Counted from the first letter of the stretch, positions 42,903 through 51,319 are shown. The stretch: 63,025 nt of DNA from Collinsella sp. (GCA_019414545.1 DXLV01000007.1:1-63025), one strand, 5' to 3'. A program made the numbers and translations. The notes: generated from the sequence alone by a model not told the origin.

Positions 42903-43331
42903 ATGAACTGGACGTTCGTGGTGCTTGCGCTGGTGCTCTTTCTCTTTGCGATCTACATCGGCTTTTTGTGCGGCCAGTGGGCCTGCGAAAAGCGCGTCAT
43001 CACCAAACGCGACTACTGGATCGCCAACTTTGCAGGAGCGGCGGCAGTCGTCCTGCTGACCTGGGTGTTCTCGCTGTTCCCGCTGGTGCAGTTTGCGCCG
43101 ATCGGCTGGCTCGGCGGCTTTATCGCCGGCCTTAAGATGAGCTTTGGCGAGTCCGTCGGTCCGTGGCGCAAGCACGACGAGGTCTTTAACGTCAACAAAG
43201 CCCATCGTGCCGCCGCCGACGCGGGCGATGCCGAGGAGCGCCGCCGTGCGCGTCGCAATGGCGCGGCCGACCGACAGCTCATCTCGGTCACCGATGACAG
43301 CAAGGGTGCCGACAAGCACGCTAAGAAATAG
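42903..43331 (+). CDS. small membrane protein of unknown function
   Basis: A 142-residue protein with two membrane helices (about 5-25 and 42-70) and a charged C-terminal tail (RRRARRNGAADRQ). ATG 42903 lies 5 nt after the dehydrogenase stop codon; translation is probably coupled because no strong ribosome-binding site is seen. The loop after the second helix (FIAGLKMSFGESVGPWRKHDEVF) is the best conserved-looking part. No function is known; it stands in an operon-like row with the dehydrogenase, the HEAT-repeat protein and isocitrate dehydrogenase. Confidence 0.75.
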   Translation: MNWTFVVLALVLFLFAIYIGFLCGQWACEKRVITKRDYWIANFAGAAAVVLLTWVFSLFPLVQFAPIGWLGGFIAGLKMSFGESVGPWRKHDEVFNVNKAHRAAADAGDAEERRRARRNGAADRQLISVTDDSKGADKHAKK

Positions 43332-43346
43332 TAAGAAGAGGTAACT

Positions 43347-44045
43347 ATGGCAGAAAACAAAGACGAACAGCTCACCGACGAGGAGCTGGCACAGCTTCAG
43401 CTGGCAGAGGAGAACGAGAACGCCGTCGACCGCCTGGTCCAGGAGCTCGGCTGCCCCACGCGCCGCATCCGCCAGTTTGCCGCCCGCGTGCTGCATCTGC
43501 TTGCCGAGCGCGATCCGCAGCGCGTCGTGCCCTGCGTGCCCGCGCTGATCGAGGCGCTCGATCGCCCCGAGGCTCAGACCCGCTGGGAGGCCCTCGATGC
43601 CCTGGCGGCGCTCGCCACCACCTGCCCCGAGCAGCTGGGCGATGCCTTTGAGGGCGCCGAGACCGCGCTGTTCGACGAGATTTCCTCCACGCTGCGCTAT
43701 GCCGCCTTCCGCCTGCTGTGCGTGTGGGGCGCCACGAGCGTCGAGCGTTCGCGCGAGGCTTGGCCCATCCTGGACGAGGCCATCCAGTGCTACCACGGCG
43801 ACCTCGAGTATCGCGACATGCTCGGTTGCCTGTATGAGTTTGGCCAGGGCGAGATCGACGCCGAGGTCGCCGAGAAGCTCGCGCTGCGCCTTAAGTTCGA
43901 TGCCGAGAACGGCAAGGGCAGCTATCTCAAGGCCCGTTCGAGCGAGATTTGCGAAATGCTCGTTAAACGTTTCGGTCTGGATCTCTCCAAAAAGAAGAAG
44001 CGTGCTAGCGTTAAAAAATCTGACGACGCCGAAGACGAGGAGTAA
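43347..44045 (+). CDS. HEAT-repeat-like helical protein
   Basis: A 232-residue acidic protein of helical repeats. Segments such as RRIRQFAARVLHLLAERDPQ and VPALIEALDRPEAQTRWEAL are typical HEAT/PBS-lyase repeats with Arg/Asp at the turn. The C-terminus is Lys-rich then acidic (KKKKRASVKK). Scaffold roles are usual for such repeats; no partner can be named. AGAGG precedes the ATG; the isocitrate dehydrogenase gene starts 6 nt after the stop codon, so the two are probably cotranscribed. Confidence 0.75.
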   Translation: MAENKDEQLTDEELAQLQLAEENENAVDRLVQELGCPTRRIRQFAARVLHLLAERDPQRVVPCVPALIEALDRPEAQTRWEALDALAALATTCPEQLGDAFEGAETALFDEISSTLRYAAFRLLCVWGATSVERSREAWPILDEAIQCYHGDLEYRDMLGCLYEFGQGEIDAEVAEKLALRLKFDAENGKGSYLKARSSEICEMLVKRFGLDLSKKKKRASVKKSDDAEDEE

Positions 44046-44051
44046 CAGATT

Positions 44052-45137
44052 ATGGCGCACGATGTAGTCCTGATTCCCGGTGACGGTATCGGTCCCGAGA
44101 TCACGCAGGCCATGCGCCGCGTGGTCGAGGCCACCGGCGTCCAGATTAACTGGAATGTCCAGGAGGCCGGTGCCGGCGTCATGGACGAGTTTGGCACGCC
44201 GCTGCCCCAGCACGTCCTCGATGCGGTCGCCGAGACCAAGGTTGCCATCAAGGGCCCCATCACCACGCCGGTCGGTACGGGCTTCCGCAGCGTCAATGTT
44301 GCCCTGCGTAAGCACTTCGACCTGTACGCCTGCGTGCGCCCCTGCCTGTCGCAGCCGGGCGACGGCTCGCGCTTCCGCGACGTCGACCTGGTCATCGTGC
44401 GCGAGAACACCGAGGACCTCTACGCCGGCATCGAGTTCGATGAGGGCGCTGCCGAGGTCGAGGAGCTCTCACAGCTCGTCGAGCGTTCGGGCCAAAAGAC
44501 CTTCGCCGCCGATTCCGCCATCTCGATCAAGCCGATCTCCATCGTCAAGAGCCGTCGCATTGTGGAGTATGCCTTTGAGTACGCCCGCCGCTGCGGCCGC
44601 AAAAAGGTGACGGCCGTGCACAAGGCCAACATCATGAAGGCGACCGACGGCCTGTTCCTGCGCGTGGCGCGCAAGGTGGCCGCCAGCTATCCCGATATCG
44701 AGTTCAACGACAAGATCGTCGACGCCACCTGCATGGGTCTGGTCCAAAACCCCAACGACTTCGATGTCCTGGTGCTGCCCAACCTGTACGGCGACATCGT
44801 GAGCGACCTGTGCGCCGGCCTGGTGGGCGGTCTGGGCATGGCACCCGGCTCCAACATCGGTGCCGACTGCGCAATCTTTGAGGCTACGCACGGCTCCGCG
44901 CCCGATATCGCTGGCCAGGATGTCGCCAACCCCACGGCCGAGATTCTCTCTGCTGCGATGATGCTCGATCACCTGGGCGAGAACGACGCCGCCAACCGCA
45001 TTCGCGCCGCCGTCTCCGCCACGCTTGACGAGGGCGAGCAGGTTACCGGTGACGTGCGTCGTGCTCAGACCGGCTCCGTCGAGGGGGCCGTGGGCACGCA
45101 GGCCTTTGCCGATGCCGTTATCGCGCACCTGGCCTAA
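44052..45137 (+). CDS. isocitrate/isopropylmalate dehydrogenase family, probable NAD-isocitrate dehydrogenase
   Basis: A 361-residue beta-decarboxylating dehydrogenase. Typical segments: VLIPGDGIGPEITQAM, the Asn/Arg substrate site TGFRSVNVALRKHFDLYACVRP, VIVRENTEDLYAGIE, the catalytic Lys in HKANIMKATDG and the conserved YGDIVSDL. Ser in GFRSVN at the isocitrate position and the short length favour NAD-type isocitrate dehydrogenase over 3-isopropylmalate dehydrogenase (which has a different loop). It would make 2-oxoglutarate for glutamate synthesis. A terminator follows at 45196. Confidence 0.88.
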   Translation: MAHDVVLIPGDGIGPEITQAMRRVVEATGVQINWNVQEAGAGVMDEFGTPLPQHVLDAVAETKVAIKGPITTPVGTGFRSVNVALRKHFDLYACVRPCLSQPGDGSRFRDVDLVIVRENTEDLYAGIEFDEGAAEVEELSQLVERSGQKTFAADSAISIKPISIVKSRRIVEYAFEYARRCGRKKVTAVHKANIMKATDGLFLRVARKVAASYPDIEFNDKIVDATCMGLVQNPNDFDVLVLPNLYGDIVSDLCAGLVGGLGMAPGSNIGADCAIFEATHGSAPDIAGQDVANPTAEILSAAMMLDHLGENDAANRIRAAVSATLDEGEQVTGDVRRAQTGSVEGAVGTQAFADAVIAHLA

Positions 45138-45195
45138 GGTACGCACGCTGCAAACGCCTAAATAGTACTTAAGTGTTTGCGTATAACCTAAGAAT

Positions 45196-45230
45196 GAATA
45201 CGCCCGGCGCCTCGTCGGGCGTATTCTATT
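45196..45230 (+). terminator. intrinsic terminator of the dehydrogenase operon
   Basis: An 11-bp perfect stem GAATACGCCCG / CGGGCGTATTC with a 9-nt loop and a weak T-tract (TATT). Just upstream (45152-45183) lies a second imperfect stem (GCAAACGC...GTGTTTGC). Confidence 0.8.
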
Positions 45231-45263
45231 GGGGACTATGTTTCCTAACAAGGAGTAATTGAT

Positions 45264-46346
45264 ATGGGTCTGATTCAAAAGAAGGACGAGAAGGACGAGA
45301 TCGACGGCATCCAGATCATCGAGCGCGGCGAAGGCCCCGACGGTGACGAGGACGAGAAGATCGACCTGGTCGCCGGCACGTCTGCCGAGCACATTGCCGC
45401 CGGCACGACGGCCGAGGAGGAGGATGCTCGCATGGAGGCAAAGATCGCCGCGGACGCCGCCGACGAGAACCTCATGCCCGAGGAGCAGGACGAGGACGAC
45501 TCCGATGCGGACGACCATGCATCCAAGCACAAGAAGACGATGATTGCCGCCTTTGTGGTCGCCATCGTGATTGCTGCGGTGGTCGGCTTCTTTATTGGCA
45601 ATGGCGGCTTTGGCGGCAAGGGTGTCGGCTCGTCGACCCTGACCGAAGATCAGCTCGATTCGACCGTGGCAAGCTATAGCTACAACGGCAAGAAGAGCGA
45701 TATCACCGCGCGCGAGGCTATCGAGAGCCAGTACAGCCTCGACACCGTCAAGGATAGCGATGGCAACTACACCGCTCCGTCTGCCGACGTTATCCTGTCC
45801 TACGTGCGCAACAAGATCCTGCTGGACGCTGCCGAGGACGAGGGCATTACCGTTTCTTCCAAGGAAATGAAGCAGTACGCCGAGGATTCCATCGGCACCT
45901 CCGACTACAAGACCATGGCCACGCAGTACGGCGTGTCCAAGGACCAGGCCAAGCAGATCGTCCGTCAGTCCGCGACGCTGCAGAAGCTCTACAAGGAGAA
46001 GGTGGGCGATGGCTCCGCAAGCATGCCGACTGCTCCGACTGAGCCTGCTGACGGCAACGAGGAGACCGCGAGCAAGGATTACGCCGACTACATCATCAAC
46101 CTTGCCGGTGACGAGTGGGATAGCTCGAAGGGAACCTGGAAGGACGAGAACAGCACCTACGCTAAGGCCTTCGCCGACGATGCCTTTACCGCCGATAGTG
46201 CCACCTACAAGCAGGCCATGACCGCCTATTACACCGCCTACCAGCAGTACTCCTCGCAGGCTTCGAGCGCCAGCTCCAAGTGGACCGAGTACGCTAACGG
46301 CCTGTACGCCAAGGCCAACATCAGCATCTACGGCCTGTTCGCGTAA
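45264..46346 (+). CDS. membrane-anchored SurA-N-like protein
   Basis: A 360-residue protein. An acidic cytoplasmic N-terminus of about 85 residues leads to one membrane helix (TMIAAFVVAIVIAAVVGFFIG, near 92-112) and an extracytoplasmic domain. Residues 115-270 (LTEDQLDSTVASYSYNGKKSDITAREAIESQY; ILLDAAEDEGITVSSKEMKQYAED) match the N-terminal chaperone fold of SurA/PrsA foldases, but no parvulin PPIase domain follows. It probably helps fold or hold secreted proteins. AAGGAG precedes the ATG. Confidence 0.8.
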   Translation: MGLIQKKDEKDEIDGIQIIERGEGPDGDEDEKIDLVAGTSAEHIAAGTTAEEEDARMEAKIAADAADENLMPEEQDEDDSDADDHASKHKKTMIAAFVVAIVIAAVVGFFIGNGGFGGKGVGSSTLTEDQLDSTVASYSYNGKKSDITAREAIESQYSLDTVKDSDGNYTAPSADVILSYVRNKILLDAAEDEGITVSSKEMKQYAEDSIGTSDYKTMATQYGVSKDQAKQIVRQSATLQKLYKEKVGDGSASMPTAPTEPADGNEETASKDYADYIINLAGDEWDSSKGTWKDENSTYAKAFADDAFTADSATYKQAMTAYYTAYQQYSSQASSASSKWTEYANGLYAKANISIYGLFA

Positions 46347-46390
46347 GGTTTGCCTGAGCTTATCGATCGCGTAGCCGAACTATCTGAATA

Positions 46391-46423
46391 AGCCCGCTAG
46401 AACGATATCCGTTCTAGCGGGCT
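46391..46423. terminator. bidirectional terminator
   Basis: A 13-bp perfect stem AGCCCGCTAGAAC (46391-46403) with 46411-46423, between the convergent SurA-N-like gene and the XRE gene. Confidence 0.85.
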
Positions 46424-46459
46424 ATTTGCGTTTGGGCGCTGGTGGCTACATTATGCCTA

Positions 46460-46696
46460 TTAATCTTTAAGTCCAAAGAGGTTATCGGCTTCATCGTCAG
46501 GCATATATTCCAGCACATCGCCCGGTTGGCAGTCGAGTGCCCGGCATATCGCGTCAAGAGTTGAAAAGCGCACGGCAGAAACCTTGCCCGTCTTGATGCG
46601 CGACATATTGACCTGGGAGATACCCACGCGTTCCGCAAGCTCTTTGGATGAAATCTTGCGTTCGGCAAGCATGCGGTCGAGCCGCAGAATAATCAT
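46460..46696 (-). CDS. XRE-family (Cro/CI) HTH regulator
   Basis: A 78-residue regulator of the YozG/DUF2975-linked type: the HTH spans about 8-60 (ISSKELAERVGISQVNMSRIKTG, then FSTLDAICRALDCQPGDVLEY). AGGGGGA precedes the start. It lies directly after a DUF2975 membrane protein gene (9-nt gap) in one transcript. Such pairs of a membrane protein and a short XRE protein are widespread in Firmicutes and Actinobacteria; the signal is unknown. Confidence 0.88.
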   Translation of the reverse strand: MIILRLDRMLAERKISSKELAERVGISQVNMSRIKTGKVSAVRFSTLDAICRALDCQPGDVLEYMPDDEADNLFGLKD

Positions 46697-46705
46697 GGAT
46701 TCCCC

Positions 46706-47344
46706 CTAGAGCAACTCGTCATCTTGTTTTTGCAGGATACACCCGTACTGGAAGACGCTGGCAATCAGGCTAATAATCAGGCCTGCAAAGACCATAGAGA
46801 GGTCGAGGTGCTGGCCGCCAAGCGCATCCGTAAAGTTGCCGCCAAATCCTGAGAGTATCAGCCCCGTGACTATGGCACCAAGAAGCTTCACAGCAACGCC
46901 GCCAATAAGGAACAAATGTCCTACTTGACGTAGTATGCGGATGCATTCGAGGTCAAAGGGCCTGCCCGCCTTTTCAATGGCGGAGAAAAACCTGTATGCG
47001 CTTAGCACGATGGCAAACGCAAGGCATGTCATCATGGCGCTCCCTATGGCAGTATGACCGTCGTGCGCGACAAGCATAAGAGGGGTGTGTTCATCGGCGC
47101 CGACGAGAGCGAGAATTGGCCCTTCGCCAGCCTCAAGCTCTACGGATTGGAGACAGAACCCTTGGGAGAGGCTAGGCAATATGAGTAGATCGTAGATTGC
47201 AATGACTGCGAGGAGTCCCAGAGCGAGCGCCACGGCGGTGCAGATTGTGGCCCATTTGCAGTAGCGAGTGAGCTTCCTCAGATTGGCTATTGCCTGTTCA
47301 CGGTTGATGGCTTCATTCGATTTGGATACGTTCCAGCGGATCAT
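46706..47344 (-). CDS. DUF2975 membrane protein
   Basis: A 212-residue membrane protein with four helices (about 30-50, 100-120, 145-165 and 180-200), of DUF2975 type (FSAIEKAGRPFDLECIRILRQVG is the conserved loop before helix 3). ATG 47344 with GGAGG is chosen over 47359. It is the first gene of a two-gene operon with the XRE regulator and is divergent from the mannose-family PTS operon across 700 bp. Lower GC than its neighbours suggests recent gain. Confidence 0.82.
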   Translation of the reverse strand: MIRWNVSKSNEAINREQAIANLRKLTRYCKWATICTAVALALGLLAVIAIYDLLILPSLSQGFCLQSVELEAGEGPILALVGADEHTPLMLVAHDGHTAIGSAMMTCLAFAIVLSAYRFFSAIEKAGRPFDLECIRILRQVGHLFLIGGVAVKLLGAIVTGLILSGFGGNFTDALGGQHLDLSMVFAGLIISLIASVFQYGCILQKQDDELL

Positions 47345-47593
47345 AGCTCCTCCAACCAATGTCTTGGATGATACTTGTATCTTATATCATATTTAATGAT
47401 AACCGATAAACAATTACAGATTAGAGTAAGTAATATATGAGAGACGAATTGCGAGAGCTTATGGCACATTCAGGGAGTGGGAGTTTGGCGCGCGGGGGAT
47501 GGACGAGTATCGAAATATCCTGCAACCGCGCAAGTGCTTCATCGGGTCTCCCTAATTCATATGGGAAAACGGCTGCAAACGATTGCAAATAAC

Positions 47594-47623
47594 CGGTGAA
47601 CGGTCAAAAACTACCGTTCACCG
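47594..47623. promoter_or_regulatory. CGGTGAACGGT inverted repeat
   Basis: A perfect 11-bp inverted repeat (47594-47604 with 47613-47623), loop of 8; each arm is itself CGGT-GAA-CGGT. Related tetramer arrays occur at 47812-47822 (CGGT-AAA-CGGT) and 47831-47844 (CACCGT-GA-ACGGTG). Confidence 0.5.
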
Positions 47624-47773
47624 ATAATTTCTAAACTGGTTCTAACTGGTATTAAGTCAAAAAGACCAATTCACAAATCTTCACAATGACCTGCATTTTT
47701 TCTACACGCCATTTTTAGCCACCCTGCGTTGTTTAGACACAAAAAAAGTTCCGATCTTTCGTCAAATCATTTC

Positions 47774-47784
47774 GAAACGGTTTC
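47774..47784. promoter_or_regulatory. GAAAC-G-GTTTC palindrome
   Basis: An 11-bp odd-centred palindrome that resembles LacI/CcpA-type operators, upstream of the mannose-family PTS operon. Only one copy is seen. Confidence 0.35.
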
Positions 47785-47811
47785 AAAAACGCAGGTAGAA
47801 GTGTTAATGAG

Positions 47812-47860
47812 CGGTAAACGGTCGATTTTTCACCGTGAACGGTGCAAAAACGTTTTACTG
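47812..47860. promoter_or_regulatory. CGGT-array with nested dyads upstream of the PTS promoter
   Basis: CGGT-AAA-CGGT (47812-47822), the palindrome CACCGT-GA-ACGGTG (47831-47844), and an outer near-repeat CGTTTTACTG (47851-47860) that pairs with CGGTAAACG. This lies 35-80 bp upstream of the -10 box, a usual place for activator sites. Confidence 0.45.
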
Positions 47861-47891
47861 TATGAATCAACGAAAGCAACCTCTTCTGTGG

Positions 47892-47900
47892 TGATATAGT
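47892..47900 (+). promoter_or_regulatory. extended -10 promoter of the mannose-family PTS operon
   Basis: TG-A-TATAGT (47892-47900) fits an extended -10 element; no good -35 is seen, in line with activator control. The start would fall near 47907, giving a leader of about 140 nt. Confidence 0.5.
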
Positions 47901-47917
47901 GACAACAACACGTCACG

Positions 47918-47929
47918 TGGTTACTACCA
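47918..47929. promoter_or_regulatory. TGGT-N4-ACCA operator (PTS operon)
   Basis: TGGT-TACT-ACCA, identical over 13 bases to the site at 52210-52223 ahead of the AgaS-like gene. TGGT-N4-ACCA is the form of operator used by NagR/YvoA-type GntR/HutC regulators. It would lie just past the transcript start, so a bound repressor would block elongation. Confidence 0.55.
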
Positions 47930-48046
47930 GTTGAGAAACCACTGGTCTTTAAAGAACGCTTTCCAAGAAGCTTTAAGGGCACTCGCCCGCTGGCTTCCGA
48001 ACATCATCGGACTCAGATCGTACACACCTTCGGAAGGGAAATTTGA

Positions 48047-48490
48047 ATGGTTGGCTTTATTCTTACCGGTCATGGACAGTTCGCACCCGGCATCGCAAGC
48101 GCTATCGCTATGGTCGCTGGCGATCAACCCGCTTTTACCGTCGTTCCTTTTGAGGGCGACCAGGCTGCTTCCTACGGTGAGGATCTCCGCGCCGCTATTA
48201 CCGCCATGCGCGAGGAGTGCGATGGCGTGCTCGTCTTTACCGACCTGCTTGGCGGTACCCCGTTCAACCAGGCAATGATGATTGCCCAGGATGTCGACAA
48301 CGTCGAGATTCTGACTGGAACTAACCTTCCCATGGTTATTGAGCTTCTGTTCCTCCGCGGCAACGCCACGCTCGCCGAGCTTGGCGAGCAGGCCGTGACC
48401 GTTGGCCAGACGGGCATCACCGCCCAGACGGTCGCCTCCGTCGCTGGTGCCGAGGATGAGGATATCTTCGGCGACGAGGACGGCATCTAA
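48047..48490 (+). CDS. PTS mannose/fructose/sorbose-family EIIA
   Basis: A 147-residue IIA protein. The phospho-acceptor His9 sits in LTGHGQFAPG, and the fold is shown by LVFTDLLGGTPFNQAMM. The acidic C-terminus (EDEDIFGDEDGI) is not part of the domain. It takes phosphate from HPr and gives it to IIB (48808). GGAAGGGA precedes the ATG. It is the first gene of a five-gene operon (IIA, YajC-like, IIB, IIC, IID). Confidence 0.94.
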   Translation: MVGFILTGHGQFAPGIASAIAMVAGDQPAFTVVPFEGDQAASYGEDLRAAITAMREECDGVLVFTDLLGGTPFNQAMMIAQDVDNVEILTGTNLPMVIELLFLRGNATLAELGEQAVTVGQTGITAQTVASVAGAEDEDIFGDEDGI

Positions 48491-48771
48491 TGGCCGATTT
48501 CGGAGCCAGTGTTCTGAGTTCCTCGGTCGCTCTTTTGGGCCTGCTTGTCATCATGGGCTTGATTTACACCATCTGGTCGCAAATCAACATGAAGAAGAAG
48601 CAGAAGTACTTCAAAGAGCTGCACACCGAGCTCAAGCCGGGTCAGGAGGTTCTTTTCGCCGGCGGTATCTACGGAACCGTCAAGGGCATCGAAGGCGAGA
48701 AGGTCCAGATTAAAGTCCGATCCGGTGCCGTCGTAGATGTTTCGCGTTACGCGATTCAGGAGATTAAGTAA
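48490..48771 (+). CDS. YajC-like single-helix protein inside the PTS operon
   Basis: A 93-residue protein: an N-terminal membrane helix (SSVALLGLLVIMGLIYTIW), a Lys-rich stretch (MKKKQKYFKEL) and the YajC signature LKPGQEVLFAGGIYGTV. YajC is normally an accessory subunit of SecDF. Its start codon overlaps the IIA stop codon (TAATG), so the two are coupled. Its presence in a man-type PTS operon suggests help in assembling or stabilising the IIC/IID membrane complex; this is inference. Confidence 0.85.
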   Translation: MADFGASVLSSSVALLGLLVIMGLIYTIWSQINMKKKQKYFKELHTELKPGQEVLFAGGIYGTVKGIEGEKVQIKVRSGAVVDVSRYAIQEIK

Positions 48772-48807
48772 CTGTCGTCAGCAATCAACGAAAGGAAGCT
48801 GATCAAC

Positions 48808-49290
48808 ATGGCAGAACCCAACATTCTTCTTACCCGCATCGATAACCGACTGGTCCATGGTCAGGTCGCGACCCAGTGGAACTCCACCCTGGGCTCCAAC
48901 CTCATCCTCGTCGCCAACGACGACGTGTCGACCAACACCATGCGTCAGAACCTCATGAAGATGGCCGCTCCCGCCGGCGTCGCTACGCGTTTCTTCTCCC
49001 TGCAGAAGACCATCGACGTCATTGGCAAGGCGAGCCCGCGCCAGAAGATCTTCATCGTGGCCGAAACACCGGAAGACGTGCTTACGCTCGTCAAGGGCGG
49101 TGTGCCTATAAAGAAGGTAAACATCGGCAACATGCACATGTCGGAAGGAAAGCGCCAAGTCGCCACCTCCGTCGCAGTTAACGACGAGGATGTCGCTGCG
49201 TTTAAAGAGCTGCAGGAATTGGGGGTGGAGTTGGAGATCAGGCGCGTTCCGAGCACGCCTGTTGAGGATACGAGCAAGCTCTTCTCGTAA
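48808..49290 (+). CDS. PTS mannose/fructose/sorbose-family EIIB
   Basis: A 160-residue IIB protein. The phospho-histidine is in TRIDNRLVHGQVATQW (His17), which is diagnostic. The middle has VLTLVKGGVPIKKVNIGNMH, as in the GalNAc/sorbose-type IIB subunits. It phosphorylates the sugar during passage through IIC/IID. AAAGGAAG precedes the start. The 90-bp gap to IIC contains no clear hairpin. Confidence 0.94.
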   Translation: MAEPNILLTRIDNRLVHGQVATQWNSTLGSNLILVANDDVSTNTMRQNLMKMAAPAGVATRFFSLQKTIDVIGKASPRQKIFIVAETPEDVLTLVKGGVPIKKVNIGNMHMSEGKRQVATSVAVNDEDVAAFKELQELGVELEIRRVPSTPVEDTSKLFS

Positions 49291-49380
49291 TCCTCGTGAT
49301 CCACGTTGTCAGGAGTGAAACCCTGACATTCTGTACGTGATATCCAAAGTGCGTACATACATTTTGAAAGGAGGAGCAAG

Positions 49381-50181
49381 ATGGAATTCTCGATCATTCA
49401 GGTCGCACTGGTCTTCGTTGTTACGTTCATCGCGGCAATCGACCAGTTCAACTTCCTCGAGTCTCTCTATCAGCCCATCGTCACCGGCGCCGTCATCGGT
49501 CTTATCCTTGGCGACCTCAACACCGGTCTTCTCGTGGGTGGTACTTATCAGCTCATGACGATCGGCAACATGCCGATCGGAGGCGCTCAGCCGCCTAACG
49601 CCGTCATCGGCGGCATCATGGCAGCCATTCTCGCTATCGCTACGAAGCTCGAGCCCAACGCGGCAGTCGGCCTCGCCATTCCGTTCGCTCTGCTTGGCCA
49701 GCTTGGTGTTACCCTGGTCTTCACGCTTATGTCCCCGCTTATGTCCTCGGCCGATAACATGGCTCACAACGCGGACACCAAGGGCATCGAGCGCCTGAAC
49801 TACTTCGCCATGACCCTGCTCGGCCTGATCTTCGCTGTCGTCGTCACCCTGTTCTTCATCGCTGGCGCCACCATCGGTCAGACCATCGCTTCCGCCATCC
49901 CGACTTGGCTGCAGACCGGTCTGTCCGCTGCAGGCGGCATGATGCGCTTCGTCGGCTTCGCCGTCCTGCTCAAGGTTATGATGAACCGCGATATGTGGGG
50001 CTTCTTCCTCATGGGCTTTGGCCTCGCGCTCATCACCGTTGCCAACGATTCTCTGGCAACCCCTGCCCTGCTCATCCTCGCTCTCATCGGCTTCGGCATT
50101 GCTTTCTGGGACTTCCAGCAGCAGACCGAGCTGAAGGGTGCAGCTGTTTCTGACGGAGGTGACTTCGAAGATGGCATCTAA
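49381..50181 (+). CDS. PTS mannose/fructose/sorbose-family EIIC
   Basis: A 266-residue membrane subunit with 7-8 helices. It has the family motif GGTYQLMTIGNMPIGGAQPPNAVIGGI near residues 55-80. Together with IID it forms the transport channel. AAAGGAGGAG precedes the start; the end overlaps the IID start by 11 bp, so the two membrane subunits are made in equal amounts. Confidence 0.95.
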   Translation: MEFSIIQVALVFVVTFIAAIDQFNFLESLYQPIVTGAVIGLILGDLNTGLLVGGTYQLMTIGNMPIGGAQPPNAVIGGIMAAILAIATKLEPNAAVGLAIPFALLGQLGVTLVFTLMSPLMSSADNMAHNADTKGIERLNYFAMTLLGLIFAVVVTLFFIAGATIGQTIASAIPTWLQTGLSAAGGMMRFVGFAVLLKVMMNRDMWGFFLMGFGLALITVANDSLATPALLILALIGFGIAFWDFQQQTELKGAAVSDGGDFEDGI

Positions 50182-51253
50182 TGAGTATGTGATCCCGGAG
50201 CACTACGAGGATCTCACTCCTGCTCCGCAGCTCGACCAGAAGACCCTCAACAAGATGGCTTGGCGCTCCTGCTTCCTGCAGGCATCGTTCAACTACGAGC
50301 GCATGCAGGCCGCTGGCTGGCTTTACTCCATCATCCCCGGTCTGGAGAAGATCCACACCAACAAGAACGACCTCGCGGCTTCCATGAGCCACAACCTGGA
50401 GTTCTTCAACACTCACCCGTTCCTCGTCACCTTTGTTATGGGTATCGTGCTTTCGCTCGAGCAGAACAAGGTTGACATCCCCACGATCCGCGCCGTCCGC
50501 GTCGCCGCAATGGGCCCGCTCGGTGGTATCGGTGACGCCCTGTTCTGGCTGACGCTCGTGCCTATCACGGCCGGCATCACCTCCAACATGGCCATCAACG
50601 GCAACGCCGCTGCGCCGATCATCTTCCTGGTGATCTTCAACGTCGTCCAGTTCGCTCTGCGCTTCTGGCTCATGAACTGGTCCTACAAGCTTGGCACCAG
50701 CGCTATTGACGCTCTGACTGCCAACATGCAGGCCTTCACGCGTGCCGCTTCCATTATGGGCGTCTTCGTCGTCGGTTGCCTGGTCGTCACCATGGGTGGC
50801 ACCCAGATCAACCTCCAGATCCCCAACGGCACCACCCGTGGCCTCTCCGCTACTACCGTGATCGTCTCCGAGAAGGAGGCCGAGAACTTCACCGGTATGG
50901 AGGGCATCGATACCGAGACCGCTGAGGCCGGTACCATCGCCATGACCGATGAGGACGGCAACGCCCTCACCGCTTCCGATGCCGACGGCAACGCTGTCGA
51001 GTGCGGCGTCACCGATCTGGGCAACGGCATGGAGTCCGTTACCTACGGCACCGTCACCGAGGATCCGGTCAACTTCTCTGTTGCCGACACCCTCAACACC
51101 ATCGTCCCGAAGCTCGTCCCGCTTATGCTTACGCTGCTGCTTTACTACATGTTCGCTAAGCACAGCTGGACCCCGACCAAGGGCATTCTGCTGCTCTTCG
51201 TCCTGGGCATCCTGGGCGCTGGCCCGCTTGGTCTCTGGCCGAGCATCTGGTAA
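50171..51253 (+). CDS. PTS mannose/fructose/sorbose-family EIID with an enlarged loop
   Basis: A 360-residue IID subunit. The conserved N-terminal part has LNKMAWRSCFLQASFNYERMQAAGW and MGPLGGIGDALFWLTLVPI. Usual IID proteins are about 270-300 residues; here residues about 220-310 form an inserted polar, Thr/Asp/Glu-rich segment with repeated DGNA, between a helix and the last two helices. By topology this loop would be extracytoplasmic or in the plane of the last loop, and may touch the sugar or a partner. ATG 50171 is inside the IIC end. Confidence 0.92.
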   Translation: MASNEYVIPEHYEDLTPAPQLDQKTLNKMAWRSCFLQASFNYERMQAAGWLYSIIPGLEKIHTNKNDLAASMSHNLEFFNTHPFLVTFVMGIVLSLEQNKVDIPTIRAVRVAAMGPLGGIGDALFWLTLVPITAGITSNMAINGNAAAPIIFLVIFNVVQFALRFWLMNWSYKLGTSAIDALTANMQAFTRAASIMGVFVVGCLVVTMGGTQINLQIPNGTTRGLSATTVIVSEKEAENFTGMEGIDTETAEAGTIAMTDEDGNALTASDADGNAVECGVTDLGNGMESVTYGTVTEDPVNFSVADTLNTIVPKLVPLMLTLLLYYMFAKHSWTPTKGILLLFVLGILGAGPLGLWPSIW

Positions 51254-51319
51254 GGCTCTAGCTTGAGGGGTGTGTCCCTGCGCGGCTCACACCCCGACCC
51301 CTTAAGCCATGTGTATGTT

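Noticed and set aside
46460..47344. XRE gene and membrane protein as a toxin-antitoxin pair
   Set aside because: The partner is a four-helix DUF2975 protein, not a toxin family; the pair is a common regulator-membrane protein arrangement.
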